A stretch of DNA of 12,111 nucleotides from Thermoplasmata archaeon (GCA_021797295.1 JAKAAA010000029.1:1-12111); one strand, 5' to 3'; positions 1 to 7,613 are shown, counted from the first letter of the stretch. Numbers and translations are program-made. The notes: generated by a model not told the origin, from the letters alone.

Positions 1-2335
1 TCATGACTGCTGCCATCACCATAAGTATTAATCTCACCGGTGTCAGTGCAGAGGCAAGCTGTATAAGGAGTATTATAAATATTGTTATTCCTAGAATTGG
101 AACCATATTATCAAAGGAATGGGATGTAAATGAATATGCATTGTTAAGGTATTCTGTTGTGCCACCGACATATGCTTTATAATCGGAAGGGCCGCCAACA
201 TCAGATACAATGGATGGCATCTTATTCACAAAGTTTGCTGATGGATTGCTCCATGCAACATTGGAAAGATAAACTACTATTTCCACGGATTTATTATTAT
301 GGCCTATATAGGTTGCGGTCTGGCTTTTATACTGCCCACTGTATATTGATGAAACCATATCTGTATAGTTTACCTTTTGTTCATATGGATAGCCGGGCCC
401 AGAGATGCTATGCACATATGGAGAACTTGCAAGTTTATTTTCTATTGCAAGTGTTTGATTGTACTCAGTGCTGTTGAAATGCAGGGCACCTGTACTGTTT
501 GTATACATAATCGGAGCTGTAAAGTTAACCATAACATAGGCCGGATCGAATAGGTCATAATGCAGTGAACTGTTTATCACTGTTGTTGCCTGCACTCCAC
601 TGCTGGCAGGTATCAACTCAAAGACATCCATATTTGTCGGGGTTGTTGAATATATAAACAGAGCGCCGAGAGCTACGACAAGAAGGATAACTATTATTTT
701 CTTTTTGTTATTAAGGGCTACATGTGCAACCTTTTCCATGGATTTTTCAAATGGGAGCTTTTTGCTCTCTTCAAGTTTATGGGGCCAGTAAGCCTTCTTT
801 CCCCACTGTGCTAGTATGGCTATCAAAAATGTATTGCCCAGTATGATCGTTACTATCGCAGCTATTGCATTTGTAAGACCCGCATCGCTAAATATCGGTA
901 TATTTGATATCCATAAAATCAGGTATGAAATTGCCACCGTTGTTCCGGATGTAAATACCGCATGGCCCGCCCATTTAGATGATTCTGGAATGGCATCCGG
1001 ATTTTTGGCCCTTATCTCACTACGGTACCTGGCAAGTATATAAACGGTATAATCTGAGGCTATTCCCAGAACTAATATGAGTAACAACGTTGGAGTTATA
1101 AATGAAATTGTGGTGTGGAACACGTATTTATACAGTAGTCCGTTTATTCCAGCCGCTATGACTGATGAAAATACAAAAATAAGGAACGGAAGAAAGGCAG
1201 CCACAGGAGATCTGAAGAATATTCCGACTATGAAAATAGATATTATTATGCCTATTATCAGTGCAACAATAAGCCCGTGTATGGACTCATTCGCCAGCTG
1301 GTTATTGGCAACGGTTGAACCTGCAAGGTAATATGAACTGTTAGAAATTTTTGAACTGGATGTCTTTTCCATTGATTCTATATGTGACTGCTGGGCAGTC
1401 GTTATCTTAGTTTTGTAGTCAAAAATCATTAGAAGTGTTGAATTACCTGAATTTATAAGGGAAGAGGATGCGTAGGATGATGGGAGGACGGGATAGTGAT
1501 TATATGTTGTAACGTTTAGTATGGAATTCACAAATTTTGTGTAATTATGCCCTCTAGTATTGTAAAGTGAATAAAGGTAAGGCGTGAAATAGGGAACATT
1601 AATCTTTATAAGTGGATTTGCCAGAGGTTTTGCATCGTTTATTAAATATATCTGGCTGGAATTGATTAGATTAACAGTGTAATTCTCTATTCCAGTTTTG
1701 TTTGAAATGGTCCTTATTGTATTATTTACATATGTTACAAAATTGAATGCATTTCCCTCAAATATAGCTGGAATCGTTGAATTTACAGGGAAAAGTTCAC
1801 CCAGTATTTTATCATATACGGAATGTTCAGGTGAAAGCTCTGTTATATTATATACAGCATCAGTTATATTATATCCTTTACTTTTCAAGAAAAGTGTGTA
1901 TTCAATTAAACCCATGGTCGCATTTTCCAGCTTATAAGTACTTTTTGAGTATCCCATTAAGGTTTGATTTTCAACAGTGAAAATACTGGTTGTGCTCTTA
2001 TAACCTACATTTATGCTTTTCAGGTATGCCGTCATTGAATGCTGAAACTCCAGCATATATCTGCTTACCGTTAGGTTATCAATCGAGGTATGATTGGAAA
2101 CAATAATTATGGATGGATCTGAAGAGCCGTTAAACTGTGATGTAAGTATGTCATTGGCTTTGGAAGATTGAGAATTTTTTGTTACTAGTGAATTTGTAAG
2201 ATTGTAAGAAGTGTCGGTAAATATCAGGGTCGCCGGATATGCCATGAGTAAAAAGGCGATAATCCAGAATACAAGTACCTTTTTCTTATTCTTTCTGACA
2301 TACTTCCCAACCCTGTAGAAGAAAGATTCAAACAT
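1..2335 (-). CDS. RND/MMPL-family membrane transporter, 3' end beyond window
   Basis: An open frame runs from ATG at 2333-2335 to the left edge without a stop, giving 778 residues. An in-frame stop just upstream of the ATG (2354-2356) supports this start. The layout is that of MMPL/HAE3 transporters: TM1 about 19-38, a large extracytoplasmic domain about 39-352, five helices about 353-510, a basic cytoplasmic stretch 511-544, TM7 about 545-562, a second extracytoplasmic domain, TM8 about 744-764 and the start of TM9. TM4 carries GIASDYTVY with D428-Y429, the Asp-Tyr pair of the proton-relay helix in this family. About four helices should lie beyond the edge. The first outer domain is very rich in N-X-S/T sequons. 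The family exports lipids, hydrophobic compounds or drugs using the proton gradient; the substrate here is unknown. The gene is divergent from the DNA-repair fusion gene. The family call is firm, the function open. Confidence 0.9.
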   Translation of the reverse strand, partial: MFESFFYRVGKYVRKNKKKVLVFWIIAFLLMAYPATLIFTDTSYNLTNSLVTKNSQSSKANDILTSQFNGSSDPSIIIVSNHTSIDNLTVSRYMLEFQHSMTAYLKSINVGYKSTTSIFTVENQTLMGYSKSTYKLENATMGLIEYTLFLKSKGYNITDAVYNITELSPEHSVYDKILGELFPVNSTIPAIFEGNAFNFVTYVNNTIRTISNKTGIENYTVNLINSSQIYLINDAKPLANPLIKINVPYFTPYLYSLYNTRGHNYTKFVNSILNVTTYNHYPVLPSSYASSSLINSGNSTLLMIFDYKTKITTAQQSHIESMEKTSSSKISNSSYYLAGSTVANNQLANESIHGLIVALIIGIIISIFIVGIFFRSPVAAFLPFLIFVFSSVIAAGINGLLYKYVFHTTISFITPTLLLILVLGIASDYTVYILARYRSEIRAKNPDAIPESSKWAGHAVFTSGTTVAISYLILWISNIPIFSDAGLTNAIAAIVTIILGNTFLIAILAQWGKKAYWPHKLEESKKLPFEKSMEKVAHVALNNKKKIIVILLVVALGALFIYSTTPTNMDVFELIPASSGVQATTVINSSLHYDLFDPAYVMVNFTAPIMYTNSTGALHFNSTEYNQTLAIENKLASSPYVHSISGPGYPYEQKVNYTDMVSSIYSGQYKSQTATYIGHNNKSVEIVVYLSNVAWSNPSANFVNKMPSIVSDVGGPSDYKAYVGGTTEYLNNAYSFTSHSFDNMVPILGITIFIILLIQLASALTPVRLILMVMAAVM

Positions 2336-2356
2336 TGATATGGTTATTAAAGCTTA

Positions 2357-2369
2357 AAATATAAAGTTT
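2357..2369. promoter_or_regulatory. Shared TATA-like box between divergent transporter and repair genes
   Basis: An AAAATATAAAG element is centred near 2363. That is about 28 bp before the transporter ATG (2335, minus) and about 27 bp before the first candidate ATG of the repair gene (2390, plus). Read on the minus strand it is CTTTATATTTT. Both distances fit archaeal TBP sites giving leaderless mRNAs. That one box serves both directions is inference from spacing. Confidence 0.5.
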
Positions 2370-2389
2370 ATGAGTAAATAAGTCTTTAA

Positions 2390-3358
2390 ATGAATTATTA
2401 TATTTCAATAAAAATTTATAGAGATACCACATCGAAGTCCATGCAATTAAGGTATACACATATAAACCTCTATGAATACTTCTATAATCTAGTAAGGCAG
2501 ATTCCGGACGGATATGTCACAACATACGGCGAACTGGCTAGAGCGCTGGGCGATATAAGAGCAGCACGGGCAGTTGGATATATGCTATCAATTAATTCGG
2601 ACCCTGATGGAATTCCTTGCTATAGAGTAGTGCACACCGACAGGCGCATGGGAAAATATGCACTGGGGATTCATGAGAAAGAGGAAAGACTTAGGAAGGA
2701 TGGAATCATAATATCGAACGGAATGGTGGAAAATTTTGATGAACGCTTCTTTTCAGATTTCAGGACAGATTTTCCTCTGGTTGAACTACAGAAGGAACAG
2801 GAAAGTATTGCAAAACTGGCATCCTTTGATGGTACACAAACAAGTCAAAATGTTGCCGCCATAGATGTATCCTATAATGGTAGGGATGGTTATGGAGCAA
2901 TAGTAATGTATCAAGATGGTGAATACACTACGAAAACACTTTATCTTCAGGTAAATTTTCCGTATATACCCGGTTATCTGGCTTACCGCGAGACTCCGTT
3001 CATAGAGCAACTATCCAAAGGATTTTACGGTACTTTAATAATTGATGCCAATGGATTGCTGCATCCTAGAAAATGCGGGCTTGCAACCTTTGCCGGAGTA
3101 ATAATGGGAAGACAGACCATTGGAGTTGCAAAATCATTGCTAATGGGAAAGCCCGATATTGAAGGCTACATAATATATAATGGTGAGAAACTGGGGTATA
3201 TGATAAATAAGCACTGCATTGTAAGTCCTGGGAACATGATAGATATGGAGTCAAGTATAAGAAAGATAAAGTTATTAGGAAATGATAAATATCCGACCAT
3301 ATTGAGAAATGTTCATAATGAAACTGTGAACTTCAGAAAGCGGAGATTGCCGAGCTAG
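2390..3358 (+). CDS. O6-alkylguanine-DNA alkyltransferase / endonuclease V fusion protein
   Basis: Two DNA-repair domains occur in one 322-residue chain. Residues about 22-110 are the DNA-binding/catalytic domain of O6-alkylguanine-DNA alkyltransferase: TTYGELA (Y46), RAARAVG with the presumed arginine finger R60, N69, and acceptor Cys77 in IPCYRVV. The usual N-terminal alkyltransferase domain is absent. Residues about 130-315 match endonuclease V, which nicks DNA 3' to deaminated bases such as hypoxanthine: D159 (AAIDVSY), FPYIPGYLAYRE with E201, D219, LLHPRK with H225, GVAKS with K248, and H309 near the end. A protein of this architecture from Ferroplasma acidarmanus has both activities (Kanugula et al. 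2005). Here DGxG is DANG, SPGH is SPGN (N282), and PCHR is PCYR. ATG 2390 is listed; ATG 2441 is a serious alternative because a TATA box precedes it too. The 3' end overlaps the tRNA gene by 19 nt. Confidence 0.93.
   Translation: MNYYISIKIYRDTTSKSMQLRYTHINLYEYFYNLVRQIPDGYVTTYGELARALGDIRAARAVGYMLSINSDPDGIPCYRVVHTDRRMGKYALGIHEKEERLRKDGIIISNGMVENFDERFFSDFRTDFPLVELQKEQESIAKLASFDGTQTSQNVAAIDVSYNGRDGYGAIVMYQDGEYTTKTLYLQVNFPYIPGYLAYRETPFIEQLSKGFYGTLIIDANGLLHPRKCGLATFAGVIMGRQTIGVAKSLLMGKPDIEGYIIYNGEKLGYMINKHCIVSPGNMIDMESSIRKIKLLGNDKYPTILRNVHNETVNFRKRRLPS
2412..2420 (+). promoter_or_regulatory. Second TATA-like box, for an internal start of the repair gene
   Basis: AAATTTATA lies 21-29 bp upstream of an in-frame ATG at 2441 (codon 18 of the longer reading). 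It would give a leaderless mRNA for a 305-residue protein. It competes with the box centred near 2363 that fits the ATG at 2390. Confidence 0.4.
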
Positions 3359-3424
3359 GACAAAGGCGATGGATTCAGGGTCCATTTCCGCAGGGATTCG
3401 TGGGTTCAAATCCCACTCTCCGCA
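3340..3424 (+). tRNA. tRNA-Leu (anticodon CAG)
   Basis: A complete class II tRNA folds by eye. The acceptor stem is GCGGAGA (3340-3346) with TCTCCGC (3417-3423), discriminator A3424. The D arm is GCC/GGC with the conserved GG at 3358-3359. The anticodon stem is ATGGA/TCCAT with loop TTCAGGG and anticodon CAG at 3376-3378. A 14-nt variable arm (3386-3399) has a TCC/GGA stem. The T arm is GTGGG/CCCAC with loop TTCAAAT. The long variable arm, discriminator A and CAG anticodon indicate leucine, reading CUG. CCA is not encoded. There is no intron. The first 19 nt are also the end of the upstream coding sequence, so its promoter must lie inside that gene or it is co-transcribed; an A/T stretch GATAAATATC near 3284-3293 is a weak promoter candidate. 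Confidence 0.96.
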
Positions 3425-3458
3425 TTATTTGGCCTTGTCAGTACTATTAAATGATTGA

Positions 3459-3463
3459 TTTTT
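3459..3463 (+). terminator. Possible T-run terminator after the tRNA
   Basis: A run of five T lies 35 nt after the tRNA; archaeal RNA polymerase often stops at such runs. The 115-bp gap 3425-3539 separates the tRNA from the convergent GH57 gene and holds no gene I can support. An 11-bp palindrome, AGGTATTACCT (3530-3540), touches the GH57 stop codon. Confidence 0.25.
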
Positions 3464-3539
3464 GAGAATGATAAAGTTAAATATTTTCCATTTTAGATGT
3501 ATTTTCAATATTCATATGTAAAATAATACAGGTATTACC

Positions 3540-4658
3540 TTATTTCTTGCATAGAATATCCATGGCAAACATATAGTAAATAAAGGCAAGATAAGGTGAC
3601 CGATAGGGATTAAAATACTGGTGAACGCTGAAATCCTCAGGGTTTCCCATGGACATATAATAAATTAAATCCGATGTTTGCAAATATCCCCATATTTTAT
3701 TATTACCATTATAATTACAGGATTTTAAACGCTCAAAGGCATCTTTTTGCATCGAATTACCCAACCATGCAGATAAATCTCTTCCCGTATCGGCCCATGA
3801 AATTGTTTTATCTATGCTTACAGTCCCCATCGCTTTATGGTGTTTTGATATTTCCTTTACATTAATTGAGGTTAACCCATTTTCTTCCATATATTTTGGA
3901 AGATATTTAATAAACTCAAAAATACCTGTCTCCTTTTTCTGATGCTCGCCGAATGTTTCATAATCCATAAATAGATTCATAATATCACCGGGACTTTCTG
4001 TAACCCACTTAATGAATTTCTCCGCGGTCAGAGGATAGCCTGACCACTTGTCATTGGAAAATCTGAATGATATATTATCACTCATAGAGTAGTTCCTCAT
4101 ATAGAGGTTTATTCCAGATGGTGCAAGATATCTGTAATTGGGATTATGATCTTTTATAACATCATCTGTTCCCTCGGTTATAATATTTTTGAAGCCAAGA
4201 TTTCCTGCAATTTCAGCTATCCGGTTATTGTAAATGAGTTCGGTATTTCTGAATGATTCCGGAACATAATTGAATGTATCTTTTATGAGTTTCCTCTGGT
4301 CATCCACCTGGGATACAAACTCTTCCTCATCCCATATGGATGAGAGTGAATGAAAATATGTTTCACTCATTAATTCGCAGAGACCAGATTTTACATAGTC
4401 ATCGATTACATCAATGGTTTCCGGATGGTACTTCAATGCCTGTTCAATGAATGTTCCGGATAGTGAGAATGTTGAGTGTATACCGCTTTCCATAAAGCTT
4501 TTTGTTGCTGGTATGTACGCATTTTCTGAGATCCTTTTGAAGATTTCCTGATTTTTTTCTTCCCAGAAAATTTGTTCAGGACTTATTTGATCCTGCATCC
4601 TAAGTGGCCTGAGCCGGAAAGGCTGGTGAAGCTCAAAGTAAAAGATTATATTTTCCAT
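3540..4658 (-). CDS. GH57 family alpha-amylase-type glycoside hydrolase
   Basis: This 372-residue protein has the GH57 signature blocks: FELHQPFR near the N terminus (H11-Q12-P13), LMSETYFHSLSSI about 96-108, FRNTELIYNN with presumed nucleophile E140, MDYETFGEH with presumed acid D232, and SWADTGRDLSAWLGN about 287-301 ahead of a helical segment. GH57 enzymes act on alpha-glucans as amylases, 4-alpha-glucanotransferases or branching enzymes; sequence alone does not decide which, and the HQPFR form resembles the archaeal alpha-amylase group. It is short for the family, essentially a catalytic barrel plus helical region with no extra C-terminal domain. ATG 4656-4658 is chosen over an in-frame ATG at 4703 because the HQP block must sit near the N terminus and a GGAGG lies upstream. 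It overlaps the glycosyltransferase gene by 13 nt and is last in the operon. It has no signal peptide. Confidence 0.92.
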   Translation of the reverse strand: MENIIFYFELHQPFRLRPLRMQDQISPEQIFWEEKNQEIFKRISENAYIPATKSFMESGIHSTFSLSGTFIEQALKYHPETIDVIDDYVKSGLCELMSETYFHSLSSIWDEEEFVSQVDDQRKLIKDTFNYVPESFRNTELIYNNRIAEIAGNLGFKNIITEGTDDVIKDHNPNYRYLAPSGINLYMRNYSMSDNISFRFSNDKWSGYPLTAEKFIKWVTESPGDIMNLFMDYETFGEHQKKETGIFEFIKYLPKYMEENGLTSINVKEISKHHKAMGTVSIDKTISWADTGRDLSAWLGNSMQKDAFERLKSCNYNGNNKIWGYLQTSDLIYYMSMGNPEDFSVHQYFNPYRSPYLAFIYYMFAMDILCKK

Positions 4659-5764
4659 ACAGATCTGTAAACCTCCAACGTTTTCATTGCGGATTTTTCC
4701 CATGTGAATGACATGCCCTCGTATTTTCCATATACTGATAGTGTATCCATAAGGCTTCCGTGGTTAAGTATGGAAACCACATATGATGACATCACATCCG
4801 TATCCCAGAAGTCCGTTTTCAACGCATTATTTATTGCTTCACCGACTCCGGTAGTTCTGCTCATCACCACAGGAGTTCCGGATACCATGGATTCCAGCAC
4901 GGTTATTCCAAATGGCTCAGAAACCGATGGTATTACAAATACAGAAGAACTTTTATAATATTCAATAGCTTTGTGGAATTCCACAAATCCTGGAAAATGA
5001 AATTTGTCATCCATATTATAATATTCTGCATATCTTTTCATATCATCCAGCAAATCCCCAGTTCCGGCCATTACAAATCTTATATTATCTTCATATTCAA
5101 GGGCTTTTCTTGCCATTTCCATGAAAAATTTGGGACCTTTCTGGCTGGTTACCCTTCCGAAGTAAAGTACCTGCCTTTCCCTGTTGAGTGCCTGTCCCTG
5201 TGCATAGGCCGATGCCTTTACACCGTTGTATACGGTGGTTATCTTATCCGGATTTATATGATAATTCTGGGCTACCACATCTCTGGTAAGATTTGATACC
5301 GTAATTACGGCATCAGCTTCTGTGGCTCCCTGAGCTTCTATTTTCATTATGGATTCCTGGGGATTGAAGTACGCAGACCTATCAAATTCTGTACTATGAA
5401 ACGTTACAACCAGTGGAATATTATACCGCTTCTTTATTTCAATGCCTGCACTGAACGTTATCCAGTCGTGGCAGTGTACCAGTGCTACACCGTCCGGTTT
5501 GAAATTTTCAACCACCTTTTCATTATAATCGTTAACAGCATCAATAAAGTTTGTTACATGCGAGTAAACATTTCCGGATATTCCGGATTTTATTTTTACA
5601 GTCCTGACATTGAAAGGATAATGTGGAAATGAATACCCCATATCCGGGATATATATATCAACTGGAATTATTTTCCCCAGTATTGAAAATACATTATATG
5701 TGTGTATTCCAAGGCCTCCGGAGAATGCAGGAGGAAGCTCCCATCCTATTACTGCAACTTTCAA
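4646..5764 (-). CDS. GT4-type glycosyltransferase, glycogen synthase-like
   Basis: This 372-residue protein has the GT-B fold pattern. The N-terminal half has GGLG at 16-19 (acceptor/donor glycine loop), HCHDW, and a VVTFHSTEFD strand-turn. The C-terminal half has YFGRVTSQKG with presumed donor-phosphate contacts R204 and K209, then the EX7E element E283-PFGITVL-E291. This is the layout of GT4/GT5 retaining transferases, including archaeal glycogen synthases, and its place between debranching enzyme and GH57 hydrolase points to alpha-1,4-glucan chain elongation from a nucleotide-glucose donor. A role in another alpha-glucoside (trehalose-like or glycolipid) cannot be excluded. The start is TTG at 5762-5764, which overlaps the debranching stop as TTGA; an AGGGAG precedes it by 9 nt. 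The stop at 4646-4648 lies inside the GH57 gene. It is cytoplasmic, with no TM segment. Confidence 0.88.
   Translation of the reverse strand: MKVAVIGWELPPAFSGGLGIHTYNVFSILGKIIPVDIYIPDMGYSFPHYPFNVRTVKIKSGISGNVYSHVTNFIDAVNDYNEKVVENFKPDGVALVHCHDWITFSAGIEIKKRYNIPLVVTFHSTEFDRSAYFNPQESIMKIEAQGATEADAVITVSNLTRDVVAQNYHINPDKITTVYNGVKASAYAQGQALNRERQVLYFGRVTSQKGPKFFMEMARKALEYEDNIRFVMAGTGDLLDDMKRYAEYYNMDDKFHFPGFVEFHKAIEYYKSSSVFVIPSVSEPFGITVLESMVSGTPVVMSRTTGVGEAINNALKTDFWDTDVMSSYVVSILNHGSLMDTLSVYGKYEGMSFTWEKSAMKTLEVYRSVWKI
4672..4676 (-). promoter_or_regulatory. Shine-Dalgarno GGAGG for the GH57 gene
   Basis: GGAGG (minus strand) lies inside the end of the glycosyltransferase gene, 13 nt before the GH57 ATG at 4658. 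It supports that start over 4703. The spacing is long, so coupling to translation of the upstream gene probably helps. Confidence 0.55.
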
Positions 5765-7593
5765 GATGTAACACTCCCTGAAACTTGAGTTCTCTGTTGC
5801 TTTCTTAAATCTTCATAATATGATCTGATTAATTCCCCATAGCTCCATGCCTGCATCATACAGCCTTTGGGAGTTCCTGGATTCGTTCCGTCGAATATTT
5901 CTGGCACACTGTGCATGGAGAACAGTGGAGAAAAGTATCTTAGAAGATCATCAGGATTACTGCCATTATTCACCATTGCCGTTATATATGGACCGGTAAG
6001 CCATGGCCATACAGTTCCATTATGATATGCACTATCCCTGTTATACTGATTCCCTGAATAAATCCCTTTAAACTTCGGATCTTCGGGAGATAAGGTTCTG
6101 ATTCCATATGGTGTTGCCAGTTCTTTTTCTGCCTTCTGGAGAAAATATGGATTGTCCAGCAATTTATAAGGCAATGAATAGGCAAACAGAAAATTCGGAC
6201 GGAAAGATGTGTCCAGAGGTTCTACAATGTCTGCAATTTTACCATCAACAAGATATTTTTCCATGAATTTTTTGTTAAATGATGATAAAATGTCTGTAAC
6301 AAATTCCTCCACATGGTTGCCGGTTATTCCGGATAAATATGAATACGATTTCAGCGCATTATACCATAGAGCATTTATTTCAATAGGTTTTCCAAGTCTA
6401 GGTGTAAATGATACACCTCCGCTCATTCCGTCCATCCACGTCATCTGGTCCACAGTTATATGTATGAACTTTCCATCAAGATAAAAATCATCATTACCGT
6501 TGAAATATGCATTAACAATGCTTTTTATTCTGGAGTAAATTCCGGAAATAAAATCTTTATCCTGTGAATAATAATAATATTTATAGAGAGCATATATGAA
6601 CCACAGAGAAGCATCAGCAGAACGGTAAAAGCCATCGGTATAGGCATTATTGGGAATGAGCCCATTTTTCATTTTTCGTGCATAATTATTGAATATCCCT
6701 CTGGCCAGATCAAAATTTTTGGGTAAAAGTACCAGCCCGGGCATTGAAATAAAAGTATCCCGGGTCCACGGCCCAAACCAGTGAAAACCTGCTATTAAGT
6801 CATCATTCAATATAAAATTATTAGAGGTAATCCTGAGCGCTTTAATCGCTGGATTTTTCTCTTTAATGTTCTCCCTTTTCATAATCTTATCTCTAATTTC
6901 ATCAAAGTCCGGTGTTGGATTTTCTTCCGTGGTAATTTTTACATCAACTATATTTTTAAGAGGATTTATGTTTATTTTTCCAGGATTGTAAAGGTCTTCC
7001 ATGCTGTTTGTTCCCCTTTCTTCCTCCACAGGATACCTCAGGTTGTAATACCAGTAGCCAGTATGTGTTAATGTCCCGGTTTTTGATATATGTAATGTAA
7101 AATTTCCATCAGTGAAATCAAAGGATTTGTTGGATTCTGAATAAGTAAATTGCTTTTCACCGGTTTTTATAACACTGTGAAAATTCCTGAAGGCAAGAAG
7201 GGGGAATAATGTCAGAGATTCTGGGATTTTTTCATTAAATTCATATCTTATAATTACAGTATCGGAATCAGGATCCATTACTACAGATTTTTTAACTGGC
7301 TGGCCGCCAAGGGTATAGTTAATAACGGGAAATGGAAAAATCGAGTATTCATCTATGTACTGATATCCAGTTGGATAAACTACGCTAGGATAATAATTTG
7401 TGTCAAGGCTATAAATTTTCCCGTAAAATTTAATTTCTTCAAAAAGTTTAGAAAGAATAACATATCTCTGATAATTATCAGTATTCGATATAACTAACAG
7501 CCCGTGATAGGTTCTTGTATTTGCAAATGATACTGTAGAAGAGGAATAGGAACCACGGGAATTAGCAAGCAACCATTCCTGATTACTGTTCAT
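5761..7593 (-). CDS. Archaeal-type glycogen debranching enzyme (amylo-alpha-1,6-glucosidase)
   Basis: This 610-residue protein matches the archaeal/bacterial debranching family. The N-terminal domain opens with EWLLANSRGSYSSSTV and NTRTYHGLLV (about 6-34), the family's beta-sandwich start. The C-terminal (alpha/alpha)6 region has FGPWTRDTFISMPGL (D279), MTWMDG (about 384-389), GKPIEINALWYNA (about 401-413), and AYHNGTVWPWLTGPY (about 522-536), which form the GDE_C catalytic face. The family hydrolyses alpha-1,6-linked glucose at branch points; it lacks the 4-alpha-glucanotransferase half of eukaryotic debrancher, so the neighbouring GH57 protein could supply transfer. The ATG at 7591-7593 is supported by an in-frame upstream stop (7606-7608) and a TATA-like box 21-29 nt upstream, implying a leaderless mRNA. 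It is first gene of the three-gene operon; its TGA overlaps the next gene's TTG. No signal peptide. Confidence 0.93.
   Translation of the reverse strand: MNSNQEWLLANSRGSYSSSTVSFANTRTYHGLLVISNTDNYQRYVILSKLFEEIKFYGKIYSLDTNYYPSVVYPTGYQYIDEYSIFPFPVINYTLGGQPVKKSVVMDPDSDTVIIRYEFNEKIPESLTLFPLLAFRNFHSVIKTGEKQFTYSESNKSFDFTDGNFTLHISKTGTLTHTGYWYYNLRYPVEEERGTNSMEDLYNPGKININPLKNIVDVKITTEENPTPDFDEIRDKIMKRENIKEKNPAIKALRITSNNFILNDDLIAGFHWFGPWTRDTFISMPGLVLLPKNFDLARGIFNNYARKMKNGLIPNNAYTDGFYRSADASLWFIYALYKYYYYSQDKDFISGIYSRIKSIVNAYFNGNDDFYLDGKFIHITVDQMTWMDGMSGGVSFTPRLGKPIEINALWYNALKSYSYLSGITGNHVEEFVTDILSSFNKKFMEKYLVDGKIADIVEPLDTSFRPNFLFAYSLPYKLLDNPYFLQKAEKELATPYGIRTLSPEDPKFKGIYSGNQYNRDSAYHNGTVWPWLTGPYITAMVNNGSNPDDLLRYFSPLFSMHSVPEIFDGTNPGTPKGCMMQAWSYGELIRSYYEDLRKQQRTQVSGSVTS
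5774..5779 (-). promoter_or_regulatory. Shine-Dalgarno AGGGAG for the TTG-started glycosyltransferase
   Basis: AGGGAG (minus strand) lies 9 nt before the TTG start at 5764, inside the 3' end of the debranching gene. It supports use of the non-ATG start at the four-base TTGA junction. Confidence 0.5.
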
Positions 7594-7600
7594 AAAATCA

Positions 7601-7608
7601 TAACGTTA
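7601..7608. promoter_or_regulatory. Palindrome TAACGTTA between TATA box and debranching-enzyme start
   Basis: A perfect 8-bp palindrome lies 8 bp upstream of the ATG at 7593 and downstream of the putative TATA box, where an archaeal repressor could block transcription. There is no second copy in the divergent promoter. It may be chance. Confidence 0.2.
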
Positions 7609-7613
7609 CTTTA

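Noticed and set aside
157..1980. Several plus-strand frames of 67-106 codons
   Set aside because: They lie antisense to the continuous transporter frame and have no domain signature; the minus-strand reading has clear membrane helices and the Asp-Tyr motif.
3340..3424. tRNA as an integration site for a mobile element
   Set aside because: No integrase gene and no repeated copy of the tRNA 3' end was seen in the window.
3530..3540. Palindrome AGGTATTACCT at the GH57 stop codon
   Set aside because: Only 11 bp, single copy, and no T-run following it on the minus strand as a terminator would need.
4656..4703. In-frame upstream ATG (4703) for the GH57 gene
   Set aside because: It adds 15 residues ahead of the family's normal N-terminal HQP block and increases overlap with the glycosyltransferase gene; GGAGG favours 4658.
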